DNA from: Stentor roeselii
Lineage: Eukaryota; Ciliophora; Heterotrichea; Heterotrichida; Stentoridae
DNA: 64,000 bases
Reading direction: 5' to 3'
Assembly: GCA_006503475.1 (NCBI GenBank)
Contig: RSEH01000242.1
Location: 1-64,000, forward strand
Made by a program: the position numbers and the translations under genes. Positions 1-8,903 of the stretch are shown here, in pieces (within the stretch, counting starts at the first letter, position 1; each line of letters opens with the position of its first letter). The notes under the pieces are model-generated. The model was not told the origin of the DNA. It saw only the letters and a program-made list of their open reading frames with translations, and searched no databases.

Positions 1-77
1 AATGCTTTACTAGCTAAACTTAAATCACTATCATGAAGCAAATAAAATCAGGAAAAAGCTCCTGAGCGTGATTAAGA
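1..77. repeat. left copy of a perfect 77-bp inverted repeat
   Basis: Bases 1-77 are the exact reverse complement of 34065-34141 (77 of 77). Identity stops at base 78, and the outer end is cut by the window edge, so the full length is unknown. The block holds a small perfect hairpin (CAGGA, loop AAAAGC, TCCTG) near 49-64. It lies in non-coding DNA downstream of the kinase at 192. It could be an end of a mobile element, a conserved non-coding RNA, or a recent segmental copy. Confidence 0.9.
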
Positions 78-191
78 TATTATAACATGTTAAATAGAGT
101 AATTGAGAAATTTTTAAAAAATAATGGTTCTGCAGGTGAATCAAAAATAAAAGGAGGTAATAGGCTTTCAAGATAATCTTAGATTAATTAA

Positions 192-1847
192 TCAAGCTGC
201 AATCATCTGGGATGGAAGAAATTCTAATAAATCCTTAAAATTCGGTCGTTGTCTGTAGTTTACTTCCAAGCACATTGAGACAATTTCTGCGAACCACTTG
301 ATCTTAAACCCCTGGATTTTTTTTTTCCTGGTCAGGAACTGTCGTGGGTCGTTGTAAGTCAGAGCTTCTCTGGTGTACATCTGAAAAAGAGTAACTCCGA
401 AAGAATAAACATCAATTTTACTTCTTCGATACCGTCCAGCCATTCCCAACATGACCTTATCTTGAATTTCAGGTGCCATATACCTAAAAGTTCCACCAAC
501 ATCACCCTGAGTAGTAGTAGCTTCTCTAGATTGTTCAAGTGTTGATACATTGAAATCAGCAATAACGAGTTCTCCTTTCTGATTATAGTAAATATTTTCA
601 GGTTTGATATCCTGATGATAAATCTTAGGGTTTTGTTGAGTCATAATAACAAAGCCTTCAATCAACCTTCTAGTCGCACAAGCCAATTCATCTTCCGAAA
701 ACTCTTTCTTAGCCCTTCTCATCGATTCAATCTTCTGATCTAGAGTCAAAGGACAAAACTCCATCACAATTCCCAATTCAAACACATCTTCACCCCCTTC
801 TTCAAATTTCGAAAAAAACCTTCCATAAAACTTCAAAAACGGTCCTTTAAGTGTAGACAACAACCGAAGTATCTCGATTTCCTTTTCAAATCTCTTTAAC
901 GTCCCTTGTGAAAAAGACTTATAAGTCTTAACCGCGACCAGTTCTTCAGTATTCATGATTTTCGCTGAATGAACAGAAACTGTATAAGACTCGTCCTTTA
1001 ACTTGACATCTCGAGTGTAGATCAATTGATGACCTCTCAGTTGATTCGACGTCAAAACCACTTCACTTTCAGGAGCTGGCTTTAAAATCGCTGAATTTTC
1101 GGTGATTCCGTAAGTCAATGCGAATTTTTCAAATCTCAGCTGGAGACTTGCTGGGACTCCTACTTCTTGAATCACGCCTAAAATTCTACTGATTCCTTGA
1201 AGAGTCTTCGCGTTGATTAAAGATGAGATTAAGTATAAGGCTGAATCGATTATCATCACTTTTAGGTCTTCGAAAGGAAAGTTCAATGATAGAAAGTCGT
1301 TAATGATAATCATTAAAAATTTTATATCTTCTTCTTTCGCTTTTTCTGTTAGGGAAAAAATTAGTTCTGAAATTTTTGAGGATAACCAACAAAAAAGACC
1401 TGAAATGTCGAAATTAAAGTTTTTTTTTAAATCAGTTAAAATGTCTGCATATTTTCGATGGGTTTGAAGGTCTTTTGTGTTGTTGATACTTTTGAATAAC
1501 TGGTTTTCGAATTCACCTAGAACGAATTTCAGGTTAAAAAAAGGGTTTTTTGTAAGGATTTTTATATTTTCGATGATAGATCTGCTGGTCTCTGGAGTGA
1601 TCTCTGAGTTTAACTGGGTGTTAAGGATTAATGAATAAAGAAGGTCTAGAAAGGATGATTTTAGTTCAGGTTTTTCCTCAAGGTAAAAAGAAACAGGACC
1701 CAGCATTGAGGACAACTGCTCCAGGCTCAGGGTGTAAGGCGATGAAAGCAGCTGATCAAGAAGATTAATCTTCGGAAGGTCCAACTGAACTTGCAGTTTT
1801 CGATGAAGGAAGAAAGAAATAAAGTTCTTTAATGATGAGCTATCCAT
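192..1847 (-). CDS. divergent protein kinase with long helical N-terminus
   Basis: 551 aa, no intron needed. Residues 1-270 are predicted helical and have no family I recognise. Residues 275-545 are a protein kinase domain: the ATP-site lysine in VAVK (K307), the alpha-C glutamate near 323-325, catalytic loop HQDIKPEN (411-418), metal site DFN (431-433) and GTFRYMAPE (452-460). HQD replaces HRD and DFN replaces DFG, and no clear glycine-rich loop is seen. The ATP lysine and both catalytic aspartates are kept, so it may still be active. The start codon sits in TTATAAATGG. The substrate is unknown and it looks lineage-specific. Confidence 0.85.
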   Translation of the reverse strand: MDSSSLKNFISFFLHRKLQVQLDLPKINLLDQLLSSPYTLSLEQLSSMLGPVSFYLEEKPELKSSFLDLLYSLILNTQLNSEITPETSRSIIENIKILTKNPFFNLKFVLGEFENQLFKSINNTKDLQTHRKYADILTDLKKNFNFDISGLFCWLSSKISELIFSLTEKAKEEDIKFLMIIINDFLSLNFPFEDLKVMIIDSALYLISSLINAKTLQGISRILGVIQEVGVPASLQLRFEKFALTYGITENSAILKPAPESEVVLTSNQLRGHQLIYTRDVKLKDESYTVSVHSAKIMNTEELVAVKTYKSFSQGTLKRFEKEIEILRLLSTLKGPFLKFYGRFFSKFEEGGEDVFELGIVMEFCPLTLDQKIESMRRAKKEFSEDELACATRRLIEGFVIMTQQNPKIYHQDIKPENIYYNQKGELVIADFNVSTLEQSREATTTQGDVGGTFRYMAPEIQDKVMLGMAGRYRRSKIDVYSFGVTLFQMYTREALTYNDPRQFLTRKKKIQGFKIKWFAEIVSMCLEVNYRQRPNFKDLLEFLPSQMIAA

Positions 1848-1902
1848 TTATAAACAAATCACTAAAAATCACTCAATATCTAAACATCTTCTAAAGAATA
1901 TC

Positions 1903-2652
1903 CTAAAAATGTAAAGATATTATGAAATAAGTAATATTTATCCTCAACATAATCGCCAGGACTCCAAAAGACATGATCCCAACAATAGGAACAAGAAAAT
2001 ATTCAGTATTTTTCAAGAATGGAATCGCGCTGAATCCTTTACTTGTGATGAAGAAATAGTAACTTAGTGCTGAACAGTTCAAAAATGAAGAAAGGACTAC
2101 AGTCAGAAAATGATCGACTAGAAGGACTGGCAATAAAAAATACTGCAAAACATAACAAATCAAAAAAACAGGTAAAAATGAATTGCAGTGAACGTCGAAG
2201 CAGTAAAGCCATTCGACTTTTCCAGAAGCTCCTGAATATTTACTTTCTTCATTTTTTAAGTGATTTTCTATGATCAAGCTGAATGTTTCCTACAAGTTTA
2301 CATAAGATACTAAGAGACCAAGTCCTAGAAAATGAATGATAATGCTGTAAAATAAGGCTTTTAGTAGACCGAATGCTCCTTCTCTTTGTGGATGTTACTG
2401 AGTCAGTGCTACTGCGTATGCTAATGAAGTGATTGCAAGACCAACAAGCAACATCACCGGGAACGCAGGATCATCTCTAGCCCAATGATTCTTAATGCCT
2501 ATCTAAAACTCACTTTTCCTCATTTCAGTAGTTTTCACTAGTTTATAAGGTGAGAAACAAATAAAAATCATCTGACAAAAGGTAGAATTGATATCCATCT
2601 GCCTCATGTTCCTGGCCCTGCGGAAATAGCTCCGATACCAGCTTTCCGGCAT
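1903..2652 (-). CDS. UNC50: UNC-50 family Golgi membrane protein, 3 introns
   Basis: Four exons joined over 15-nt introns at 2499-2513, 2384-2398 and 2279-2293 give 234 aa. Recognisable UNC-50/GMH1 blocks follow in order: PESWYRSYFRRARNMRQMD, KNHWARDDPAF, VEWLYCFDVHCNSF and GFSAIPFLKNT. Several hydrophobic segments fit the multi-pass family, which resides in the Golgi and helps traffic receptors such as nicotinic receptors in animals. I chose the ATG at 2652 because it begins the conserved PESW block and follows TATAAT directly. An in-frame ATG at 2703 would run into the divergent gene at 2680. Without the introns only scattered fragments are open. Confidence 0.92.
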
Positions 2653-2679
2653 ATTATAAAGCGAATAACTCGTTAAACA

Positions 2680-3375
2680 ATGGAAAATTCGATGCCCAGC
2701 CACATATCAGAGCTCGTGCGAGCTTTAGCGAGCACAAAAGACACGATAAACGTCCTTCTATCTTACACAGACCTCTTCATTTCCGACCCTTACCTGCACT
2801 CTTTATACATCGAAATGAATTACAATCCACATACAGGGACTTTCGATCATCCTCTCGACCAAGGCAAAGTAATAAAAAAACTATTTGACGAGTACTCTGG
2901 TCTCAAAATTCCTCTAAAAAGAACCCTTTCAGATTCAGACTCTTTCGACAAACCCAGAAATGCCAAAGGACTTAAAATTCTTAGCGCCCGGGTAAAAAGT
3001 ATCTTGATGGGAAAAAAACTCGGATCTTATCGGCAAGTGGCTCAAGAACTTATCAAAGATTTAAACATTGTTAATAAAGCCGAGGAAAAAAATATATTGA
3101 GAAGGGTCTACGACGCGCTTAATGTTCTAATCGCTGCTGGTGTCGTGGTTAAACAAGGAAAAGACTACTGCTGGAAATCTCTAAGTAAAGAAAATCAAGT
3201 AACCCTTAAATGCAAAGAGTTAAAAATCACTGGAAAATGTCTCAGCGAGTCTCTTTCTTCAAGAATTTTAACAATAAGTTCAAACAGTTCAAGTCAGGTC
3301 CTAATTGAAAAGTTTGAAGCGAAGGTTTGTCTGAAGTTCTCAGAAAGTGTGAATGTTTTAGGACATTCGGTTTAA
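2680..3375 (+). CDS. TFDP: DP-type (E2F partner) transcription factor
   Basis: 231 aa. Residues about 97-168 form a DP/E2F winged helix with the signature RRVYDALNVLIAAGVV, closer to DP (RRVYDALNVLMA) than to E2F. DP proteins pair with E2F to switch on S-phase genes. Here the region after the winged helix is only about 60 residues, so the dimerisation part is short or divergent. It is divergent with UNC-50, with 27 nt between start codons, and convergent with the WD40 gene, with 19 nt between stops. An E2F-type protein binding as a homodimer cannot be excluded. Confidence 0.82.
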   Translation: MENSMPSHISELVRALASTKDTINVLLSYTDLFISDPYLHSLYIEMNYNPHTGTFDHPLDQGKVIKKLFDEYSGLKIPLKRTLSDSDSFDKPRNAKGLKILSARVKSILMGKKLGSYRQVAQELIKDLNIVNKAEEKNILRRVYDALNVLIAAGVVVKQGKDYCWKSLSKENQVTLKCKELKITGKCLSESLSSRILTISSNSSSQVLIEKFEAKVCLKFSESVNVLGHSV

Positions 3376-3394
3376 TTTTAACTGTTAAACTATT

Positions 3395-4684
3395 CTACTC
3401 GTTATTATTTTCTTCAGGTACTTCTTCAATTCTCAGGCCGAGTTCAGGGTACTGTTCAAAAATCGCTTTTCCATCCATATAATAAAAGTCATGGTCGACA
3501 TTTCCAGTGATGAGACTTATGAACTTAACCCAACCATCACGAAAAGCACAGACAAGATAATGTTTATCATTTGTAATAGTCGCTATTGTTAAGTTTAAGT
3601 TTCCAATAGTCCCTTTCAAGGCGAGGTTATCAACATCGAACCTTTTAATAGTCCTTTCTCCAGAAACTGCATAAATTTCATCATTTTCTTCATCAATGGC
3701 GAGTGCAGTGATGATTTCATTTCCAGTGTAAATCTTTTTAACGACTTTGATTTTCATAACGTCGTAACACTTAAGAAACCTTTTCACGTCAGTGAAGTAC
3801 AAAAAGGTTCCTTTGGAATTCAAGACCATTGAAAAAATCTTGTATTTGAAGTTTGATATTTGTGACCTCAACCTTGCTTGCTTGTAGTCCCAAACACCGA
3901 TTATCCCGTCGAAAGAAGCTGAGTAAAGAGTTTGCATATCGCAAGCAAGGGCTGAGACTGCTTTAATGTGAAAACTTAACTCTTCGATTTTACTCTTAGT
4001 CTTAATGTTCCATATCACGATTTTTCCATTTGCTGCTCCAGAAAAGCCGAAAGAATTATCAGGGTTTATTGAAAGACTGATGAATGAAGTCTCTTGAACT
4101 GTCTTGTTCATATGAATTTTTAAGTTATCGTTAGTGTTGAAAACAGCGAAAGTGCCACCTGATGAAATACAGAGTAAAAGTGAGGAGTCAGGTGAAAAAA
4201 GAACTCCTGTAGCACTTCCATTGCCTGGAGAACGAGTCTCTATATAATCACCTGACTCGCTGGATAAAAAGAAAACATTTCCATCATCTTGCGCCATTGC
4301 AACGTATTCTCCATTACTTGAAGCGGCAAGTGACCAGACCTGAGATGTGCAGTCTATTTGCCAATCTCGGGAATTTTTAGTTAAGTTGAACTTGGTTAAA
4401 TATTGATTCTCGGCGATGTAGACTGATTGGCCCATTGAAGCTATGGCGCTTATTGGAGTTTTGTGAGGAGAAAAGTCCAAACCTATTGATTTTAACATTT
4501 CTTCGTCTTGCTCTGCATCAGTTTTTTTTGAGTCAGTCAGATGAATGTTTTTTATTGGGTGGCTCTGGGAACTGCCTGATTCTTGCATGTGCAAAAGTAA
4601 GTCTTTTTCACAGAAATTGATTGAAGCATCACATTCACATATGTAAACTGCTGGCTCAGGACATTTTGAGCATACTTCAGTCAT
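3395..4684 (-). CDS. B-box zinc finger / WD40-repeat protein
   Basis: 429 aa, single exon. Residues 1-48 carry paired Cys and His (CSKCPEP, CECDA, FCEKD, LLLHM, SHPIKNIH) like a B-box finger. Residues about 75-410 hold WD40-type blades (for example GKIVIWNIKTKS, GIIGVWDYKQA, ERTIKRFDVDN). This combination of an N-terminal B-box-like finger with a beta-propeller is common among ciliate scaffold proteins of unknown role. No catalytic motif is present. The start lacks the TATAA element seen at many neighbours. Confidence 0.8.
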   Translation of the reverse strand: MTEVCSKCPEPAVYICECDASINFCEKDLLLHMQESGSSQSHPIKNIHLTDSKKTDAEQDEEMLKSIGLDFSPHKTPISAIASMGQSVYIAENQYLTKFNLTKNSRDWQIDCTSQVWSLAASSNGEYVAMAQDDGNVFFLSSESGDYIETRSPGNGSATGVLFSPDSSLLLCISSGGTFAVFNTNDNLKIHMNKTVQETSFISLSINPDNSFGFSGAANGKIVIWNIKTKSKIEELSFHIKAVSALACDMQTLYSASFDGIIGVWDYKQARLRSQISNFKYKIFSMVLNSKGTFLYFTDVKRFLKCYDVMKIKVVKKIYTGNEIITALAIDEENDEIYAVSGERTIKRFDVDNLALKGTIGNLNLTIATITNDKHYLVCAFRDGWVKFISLITGNVDHDFYYMDGKAIFEQYPELGLRIEEVPEENNNE

Positions 4685-5075
4685 TGTTTCTAGGATTATA
4701 GAATATGGATGTGAGAAATTGGGCGAATTAAGGAATTTTTGGAGATTCTTAGAATTTTTAGTTTTAGGGGTAATTGAAATTTAAAGTTTTAAGGGTTTTT
4801 GTCGGTGAAGATATTGTTAGGTAAGAAAATTATTAGAATTCTATAAATTCATTGAAAAAAAATCAAAAAATATTTTCTATATTTTAATCCTACTCTAAAT
4901 AACAATAAAAAATTCTTAAATAAGCTCAAAAAAAATCTTCAATATTTTATCCTATTCTAAATAACAATAAAAAATTCTTAAAGAAGCTTAAAACTCTTCT
5001 ATCTTCCAGGTTTATTCAAATCAATCAAATTCAACTATACCTCAACATTCTTCTAATAATTAAATTTATTTCAAC
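4685..5075. other. AT-rich spacer between divergent genes
   Basis: This 391-bp stretch lies between the start codons of the WD40 gene and the CFAP97-like gene. Its left half is G/T-rich and its right half A/C-rich on the + strand, with the change near 4840. The right half carries two tandem copies of a 62-bp unit. I see no ORF and no RNA gene. Confidence 0.7.
4879..4990. repeat. two tandem copies of a 62-63 bp unit
   Basis: Copy 1 begins at 4879 and copy 2 at 4942. The shared core is TCTAAATAACAATAAAAAAT followed by TCTTAAA and AAGCT. The copies differ at only a few positions. They lie upstream of the CFAP97-like gene, so both promoter and 5' leader DNA may be affected. Confidence 0.85.
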
Positions 5076-5645
5076 ATGTTCAGACCATCATCAACAAAGA
5101 ACTCCTCGCGAGACTTAATCATGGAGCACTCAATCCACAAGAAGCGTTTATCAAGAATCTCATCACGAATCAACAACCAGTCACCAAAACGAATGAAGCA
5201 CGTTGCCGAGAACTCAAAAGGAAGATACCTCGAACTAAGCAAGAAAAACCTCATCCAAACCTCAAACCGCATCCTTGTCGACAAACTTTTAAAAGTAACA
5301 TCAAGAGAAAACTCAGTTCAAAGACCAAGAAAAAACACTGCGCCACCTAACAGACTAAAAAAATTACAAGAAATCGTCAGGATAACCAATGAAAATTTTA
5401 GAATTTTAAACAAAATCAAAACAAGCAGGCCTTATTACAGCTGTGAAAAAATGAGAAAAGATTACGACTTTAAGAAAAATTTGAAGAAAATGATTTCTCA
5501 AAATGCTGGAAGGGTTCCGAAAATCTTGAATTTTACTCAGGTTGTTTTTGAGAATGGACTTGATGCCACTCGGTCAGTGAAGAATTTAAAAATGACTTAT
5601 GGGCCGGGTAGTGATTTGGAGTATATCGAGTATAATGATTGTTAA
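5076..5645 (+). CDS. CFAP97 / hemingway-like ciliary protein
   Basis: 189 aa, very basic. Two blocks match the CFAP97D1/hemingway pattern: residues about 22-70 (HKKRLSRISSRINNQSPKR, later NRILVDKLLKV) and about 90-130 (LKKLQEIVRITNENFRILNK followed by PYYSCEKMRKDYD). In animals the family is needed for motile cilia and sperm flagella. The length matches the short CFAP97D members rather than the long CFAP97. The assignment comes from remembered family patterns, so a profile search would settle it. The last residues are Asp-Cys. Confidence 0.72.
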   Translation: MFRPSSTKNSSRDLIMEHSIHKKRLSRISSRINNQSPKRMKHVAENSKGRYLELSKKNLIQTSNRILVDKLLKVTSRENSVQRPRKNTAPPNRLKKLQEIVRITNENFRILNKIKTSRPYYSCEKMRKDYDFKKNLKKMISQNAGRVPKILNFTQVVFENGLDATRSVKNLKMTYGPGSDLEYIEYNDC

Positions 5646-5707
5646 ATTTTTAGTCAATGAAAATTTAAAGAATGAGGTAAAATTTTATCCGAAGCTATCA
5701 TTATCTA

Positions 5708-6517
5708 TTACTCAACTCTTCCTATACTTTCCCTTTCTCTTATCACTTTTTCTTTAAAGCTAATCTCATTCAGAACGTCTTTAAGTAACGCGAAGTCTCT
5801 TTCCTTTTCAACAAGTGCAGGGACTGTTCTGCACGTTTGAATAACTTGAAGTGGTTTACTTCCTACAAAGTTCATGCAACTTCTCTTAAGGCTCCATTCC
5901 GCGTTTTCAATAATTTTTATCATATAAGCAATTTCTTGTTTAGCCACATCTTGTCTATTCGCAGATTCCTCAACAGTCTTAACAGTAGCAAAGTTCAAAC
6001 TTTCTTGATTTTGACATGACCAGAATAAAAATTTAGTCACAAGTTTAAAAATGATTTTATTGTGCCCATCATAAAGTAAGTCAATAGTGTGAATAATATC
6101 ATTTCCTCCTTTCTTACTTTCCGTCTTCACAGCAAAGCACATCGCATAGCTACGATCAGAAGTTTCTTTAATATAAACAGAAGAAATCGCATTCTTGTAA
6201 AAAGAATTGCAATAGTCCTCAAAAAGCTGCAGTCCTTTCAACTCCAGATCACGAAGAGACTTTGAAGGTGTCGGTCCTTGGATCGAAGGAAGGTACAAGT
6301 TAGAAAAAGGTGACCGAAAAGCATTAGAGTGAGAATTAAATTCACAACAAATAAAAGCCTTTTGCGATTCAGGACATTTTTCTATTTTAAGTCTATAAAC
6401 AAGTGCCTTTTGAATATTTTCTGCTTTTTCAGGAGGGACAATTGAAATCAGGTCATTTTGGATGTCTTCTGGAATGAAAACCTTTTTCATCAGGTTTTGT
6501 ATGGCAGAGGGTTCCAT
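5708..6517 (-). CDS. CAPZB: F-actin-capping protein subunit beta
   Basis: 269 aa, near the usual 270-300. The conserved stretch FICCEFNSHSNAFRSPFSN matches the CapZ-beta block LLCDYNRDGDSYRSPWSN, and AISSVYIKE matches GVSSVYLWD. CapZ alpha/beta heterodimers cap actin barbed ends. The C-terminal tail that contacts actin is present but divergent (LNEISFKEKVIRERES). The alpha subunit is also in this window at 56063. The start is TTATAAATGG and only 8 nt separate it from the start codon of the divergent gene at 6526. Confidence 0.93.
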   Translation of the reverse strand: MEPSAIQNLMKKVFIPEDIQNDLISIVPPEKAENIQKALVYRLKIEKCPESQKAFICCEFNSHSNAFRSPFSNLYLPSIQGPTPSKSLRDLELKGLQLFEDYCNSFYKNAISSVYIKETSDRSYAMCFAVKTESKKGGNDIIHTIDLLYDGHNKIIFKLVTKFLFWSCQNQESLNFATVKTVEESANRQDVAKQEIAYMIKIIENAEWSLKRSCMNFVGSKPLQVIQTCRTVPALVEKERDFALLKDVLNEISFKEKVIRERESIGRVE

Positions 6518-6525
6518 TTATAATA
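6518..6525. promoter_or_regulatory. 8-nt bidirectional start region
   Basis: The whole space between the CapZ-beta ATG (minus) and the ATG at 6526 (plus) is TTATAATA. Read on the minus strand it makes TTATAAATGG, and on the plus strand TTATAATAATG. Any 5' leader of either gene must lie inside the other's coding sequence. Confidence 0.75.
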
Positions 6526-7068
6526 ATGAAGTTTTTTTTTCATCGAGTTCTTGATACAGTTGATAAGTCGATTCCTTATTTGAGCATTTTTTTGTTTTAT
6601 TTGTTGTCAGTCGGGCCAGGCATCGGCTTTTTTCCCAGCGCTTATCAGGACATGAGAAGGATTTTTGTTAGAGAACTTAAAGAAGGCGCCATTCGTGACT
6701 GGCTCTCGAAGGACTGGCTGAAGGATATCATTTGGGATCAGGTTGTTTTTAATAATCCCATTATTCCTGATTGGGCTCCTGGCATGTTTGTGAATTTAAA
6801 GAAAAATCCTTATGTTCAGAGACAAATTGAAGTTCTTATGCAGGGCCTGGATACTAAGGATCTTAATGAGAAATGTTATGATGCTGTTAGGAAAAATAAG
6901 AAAAGATTTAATTTTTTTTTTTGGAAGAAGGTTAGAGAACTGAACCTCGAATTCGAGGTAAAAAATCGTCTACTCACTTCAAACACTCTAAAAAACGTAA
7001 TATCCAAAAACCAAAAAAAAAAAGGTCACGCCGACGTAGTCGAAATCTCAAAAAGCCTTCAAAACTAA
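6526..7068 (+). CDS. unknown protein with N-terminal membrane segment
   Basis: 180 aa. Residues about 15-36 are hydrophobic (YLSIFLFYLLSVGPGIGFF) and the rest is charged and basic, so a single-pass or inner-membrane-type protein is likely. Conserved-looking blocks are WDQVVFNNPIIPDWAPGMF and LNEKCYDAVRKN. I do not recognise the family; a mitochondrial inner-membrane role is only a guess. Base composition switches abruptly from G/T-ending to A/C-ending codons near 6945, inside the gene. It is convergent with the next gene, with 20 nt between stops. Confidence 0.7.
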   Translation: MKFFFHRVLDTVDKSIPYLSIFLFYLLSVGPGIGFFPSAYQDMRRIFVRELKEGAIRDWLSKDWLKDIIWDQVVFNNPIIPDWAPGMFVNLKKNPYVQRQIEVLMQGLDTKDLNEKCYDAVRKNKKRFNFFFWKKVRELNLEFEVKNRLLTSNTLKNVISKNQKKKGHADVVEISKSLQN

Positions 7069-7088
7069 TCCATTAACTTAAAAAAAAA

Positions 7089-8456
7089 TTAAGTACATTC
7101 AGGCATCTGTTCAAAGGCAAGAAGTTTTTCCTCATGTTTCGGTGACCACAAGTCATTAACCATATCCCTATTCAAAGTAAGATTTTTCTTCATATTCTGA
7201 CTCGTCTTTTTCTTCCCAATCTGCAGCAAAGTGCTTCTTTCTTCAGGTGTTAAGTCCCTAAGATAAAGTTCCATAACCCTACAAAAATGTTCCAAATTCA
7301 AATCCAAGTTAAGCAAAACCAATTCATCTAAAAAAGGTTTCAAAATTCTCTGAATAACTTTCGGTAACTTCAAACTTTGAACAGTAACTTTGTTAATCTC
7401 TTGTCGGTCATTCGGGTTAAGATTCTCGAAAAGCTGGACAAATCGAATCGTTTTGATTCGATTGATGATTTTATCAGTCTGTTCATTTGAAAGTTTTACT
7501 TTCCTGTCGTTACTTTGAGACCTGTTGACCCTTTTTTTAACGGTACGAGTTGCAAGTCCAGGAGACCTAAACCTGGAGTTGCTTTTTCTGCCTTGTTCTT
7601 TAAGGTCCAGGTAATGTTGTAGGTGTTTTCGTGAGTTTAAAACTTTTTGTGAGAAATTCGGAGAACTTGATAGAAATTTTTCAGGAGTTCCTTGATTTGA
7701 AAGTGAATTTCTGGACTTATTGTATAAAACATGGCATCTGTCAAGGTTCTTACCTTGAGGCTCATCTGAAGAGATCAGGCTGAGTCTTTCCATTTTCTTT
7801 TCTTGAGTGATACTTGGCTTGAAAGTCGTTTCTTTCATCAGGTCTTTTTGGATCTTTTCTCGAATATCACTGATTTTTTTCTCGTATTGCTCTTTATGAA
7901 GAAGAGCTTCGTTGTAAAGTCGTTCACCCGTGTTTCTTCTCAAGGAATTCCTGGAAAAATTCGTGAAATCCATTGAATTTCTTTCTAGTCTTGACCTGCC
8001 TTCTCGGTTTTCTTTTTCTGGTCTTTTTTCTGAGTCTTTGAAGGACTTTTCACCCGGTTCGAAGGGTTTTGAAGAGAAAGGATCTTGTTTTGATGGAAAA
8101 GGGACGGGCTTGGAGGAGGTTTGGTCTGGTTTGCTTTGGAATGGCTCGGATTTTAAGCTTTTTTCAGCTTTTTCTGAGTTTTCGCCGAGTTTTGAAGTTT
8201 CTACGACGGGTCTTACACGTAGATGGTCTTTTATTACTTCGACTATCACCTTTTCGGCTTCGGGATTTAACTTGTGCTTTCTGCAGAACTCTTTTGCTAT
8301 AAATTTTGGAGTGTCGTGCTCGCGGATTGTCAGCTCGTCTGTTTTACCGTTGCCGATGCTGATGGTGATGATCAGGATTTCTCGCCCGTGGCTTTCGATT
8401 GAGTTGTATACCGAGTTTTCACTGCCATCTATGCTTGAAATATCGAGGAATTCCAT
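7089..8456 (-). CDS. ubiquitin-like-domain protein with disordered basic middle
   Basis: 455 aa. Residues about 26-80 resemble a beta-grasp domain (EILIITISIGNGKTDELTIR then AKEFCRKHKLNPEAEKVIVE), a layout seen at the N-terminus of many ciliate proteins. Residues 90-330 are low-complexity and rich in Ser/Lys, with a coiled segment (LHKEQYEKKISDIREKIQKD) and the phrase TTFKPSIT typical of ciliate cytoskeletal proteins. Residues 335-430 are helical. No enzyme motif is seen. The start is GATAAATGG. Exact function unknown. Confidence 0.75.
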   Translation of the reverse strand: MEFLDISSIDGSENSVYNSIESHGREILIITISIGNGKTDELTIREHDTPKFIAKEFCRKHKLNPEAEKVIVEVIKDHLRVRPVVETSKLGENSEKAEKSLKSEPFQSKPDQTSSKPVPFPSKQDPFSSKPFEPGEKSFKDSEKRPEKENREGRSRLERNSMDFTNFSRNSLRRNTGERLYNEALLHKEQYEKKISDIREKIQKDLMKETTFKPSITQEKKMERLSLISSDEPQGKNLDRCHVLYNKSRNSLSNQGTPEKFLSSSPNFSQKVLNSRKHLQHYLDLKEQGRKSNSRFRSPGLATRTVKKRVNRSQSNDRKVKLSNEQTDKIINRIKTIRFVQLFENLNPNDRQEINKVTVQSLKLPKVIQRILKPFLDELVLLNLDLNLEHFCRVMELYLRDLTPEERSTLLQIGKKKTSQNMKKNLTLNRDMVNDLWSPKHEEKLLAFEQMPECT

Positions 8457-8566
8457 TTATCCAAGAATTTTTGAATTTTAAGAGATGAATGAAAACTTTT
8501 CCACCTAGCTCTTGACCTAAATTTCAAATGCTTCAATTTCTTAATATAACTAATTTAAACTTATAA

Positions 8567-8887
8567 ATGGAAGGAAGCAGGAGCCAACTTTGGAGCCTTA
8601 TAGAGCAAATCACCGGCCAGATATATGAACTTCAACAACAAGAAGGAGAATCAAATCAAGAACTAGAAGAACTAGCTGAAAAACTACAGAGGTTACTTGT
8701 AATCCACAAGAAATATAACGAAATGGAAAAAGACTCAAATATAAAATTACTTGCTTTGATGAGAGAGCGAAACTTATACCTCGAAAAATGCAGAAAAATA
8801 GAAAGTCTTGGACAAAGCATGAACTGGCAAAATCCAGTAATGGCTAAAGTCCTGGGAATTCTCTATCAAAACTCAGAGGACGGGTAA
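8567..8887 (+). CDS. small coiled-coil protein
   Basis: 106 aa with no recognised family. Residues 5-85 are strongly helical with heptad-like Leu spacing (LEELAEKLQRLLVIHKKYNE). The start lies in TTATAAATGG, which supports the gene being real despite its size. It is convergent with the EF-hand gene, 16 nt between stops, and divergent from the ubiquitin-like gene by 110 nt. Likely a structural or adaptor protein. Confidence 0.7.
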   Translation: MEGSRSQLWSLIEQITGQIYELQQQEGESNQELEELAEKLQRLLVIHKKYNEMEKDSNIKLLALMRERNLYLEKCRKIESLGQSMNWQNPVMAKVLGILYQNSEDG

Positions 8888-8903
8888 TAAAGATCTAATC
8901 TAG

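Noticed and set aside
1-77. Telomere repeat at the left edge
   Set aside because: No short G-rich tandem unit; the same block occurs internally at 34065.
3395-4684. Missing WD40 half of the CFAP57-like gene
   Set aside because: This WD40 protein has a B-box start and its own complete ends, and lies 24 kb away.
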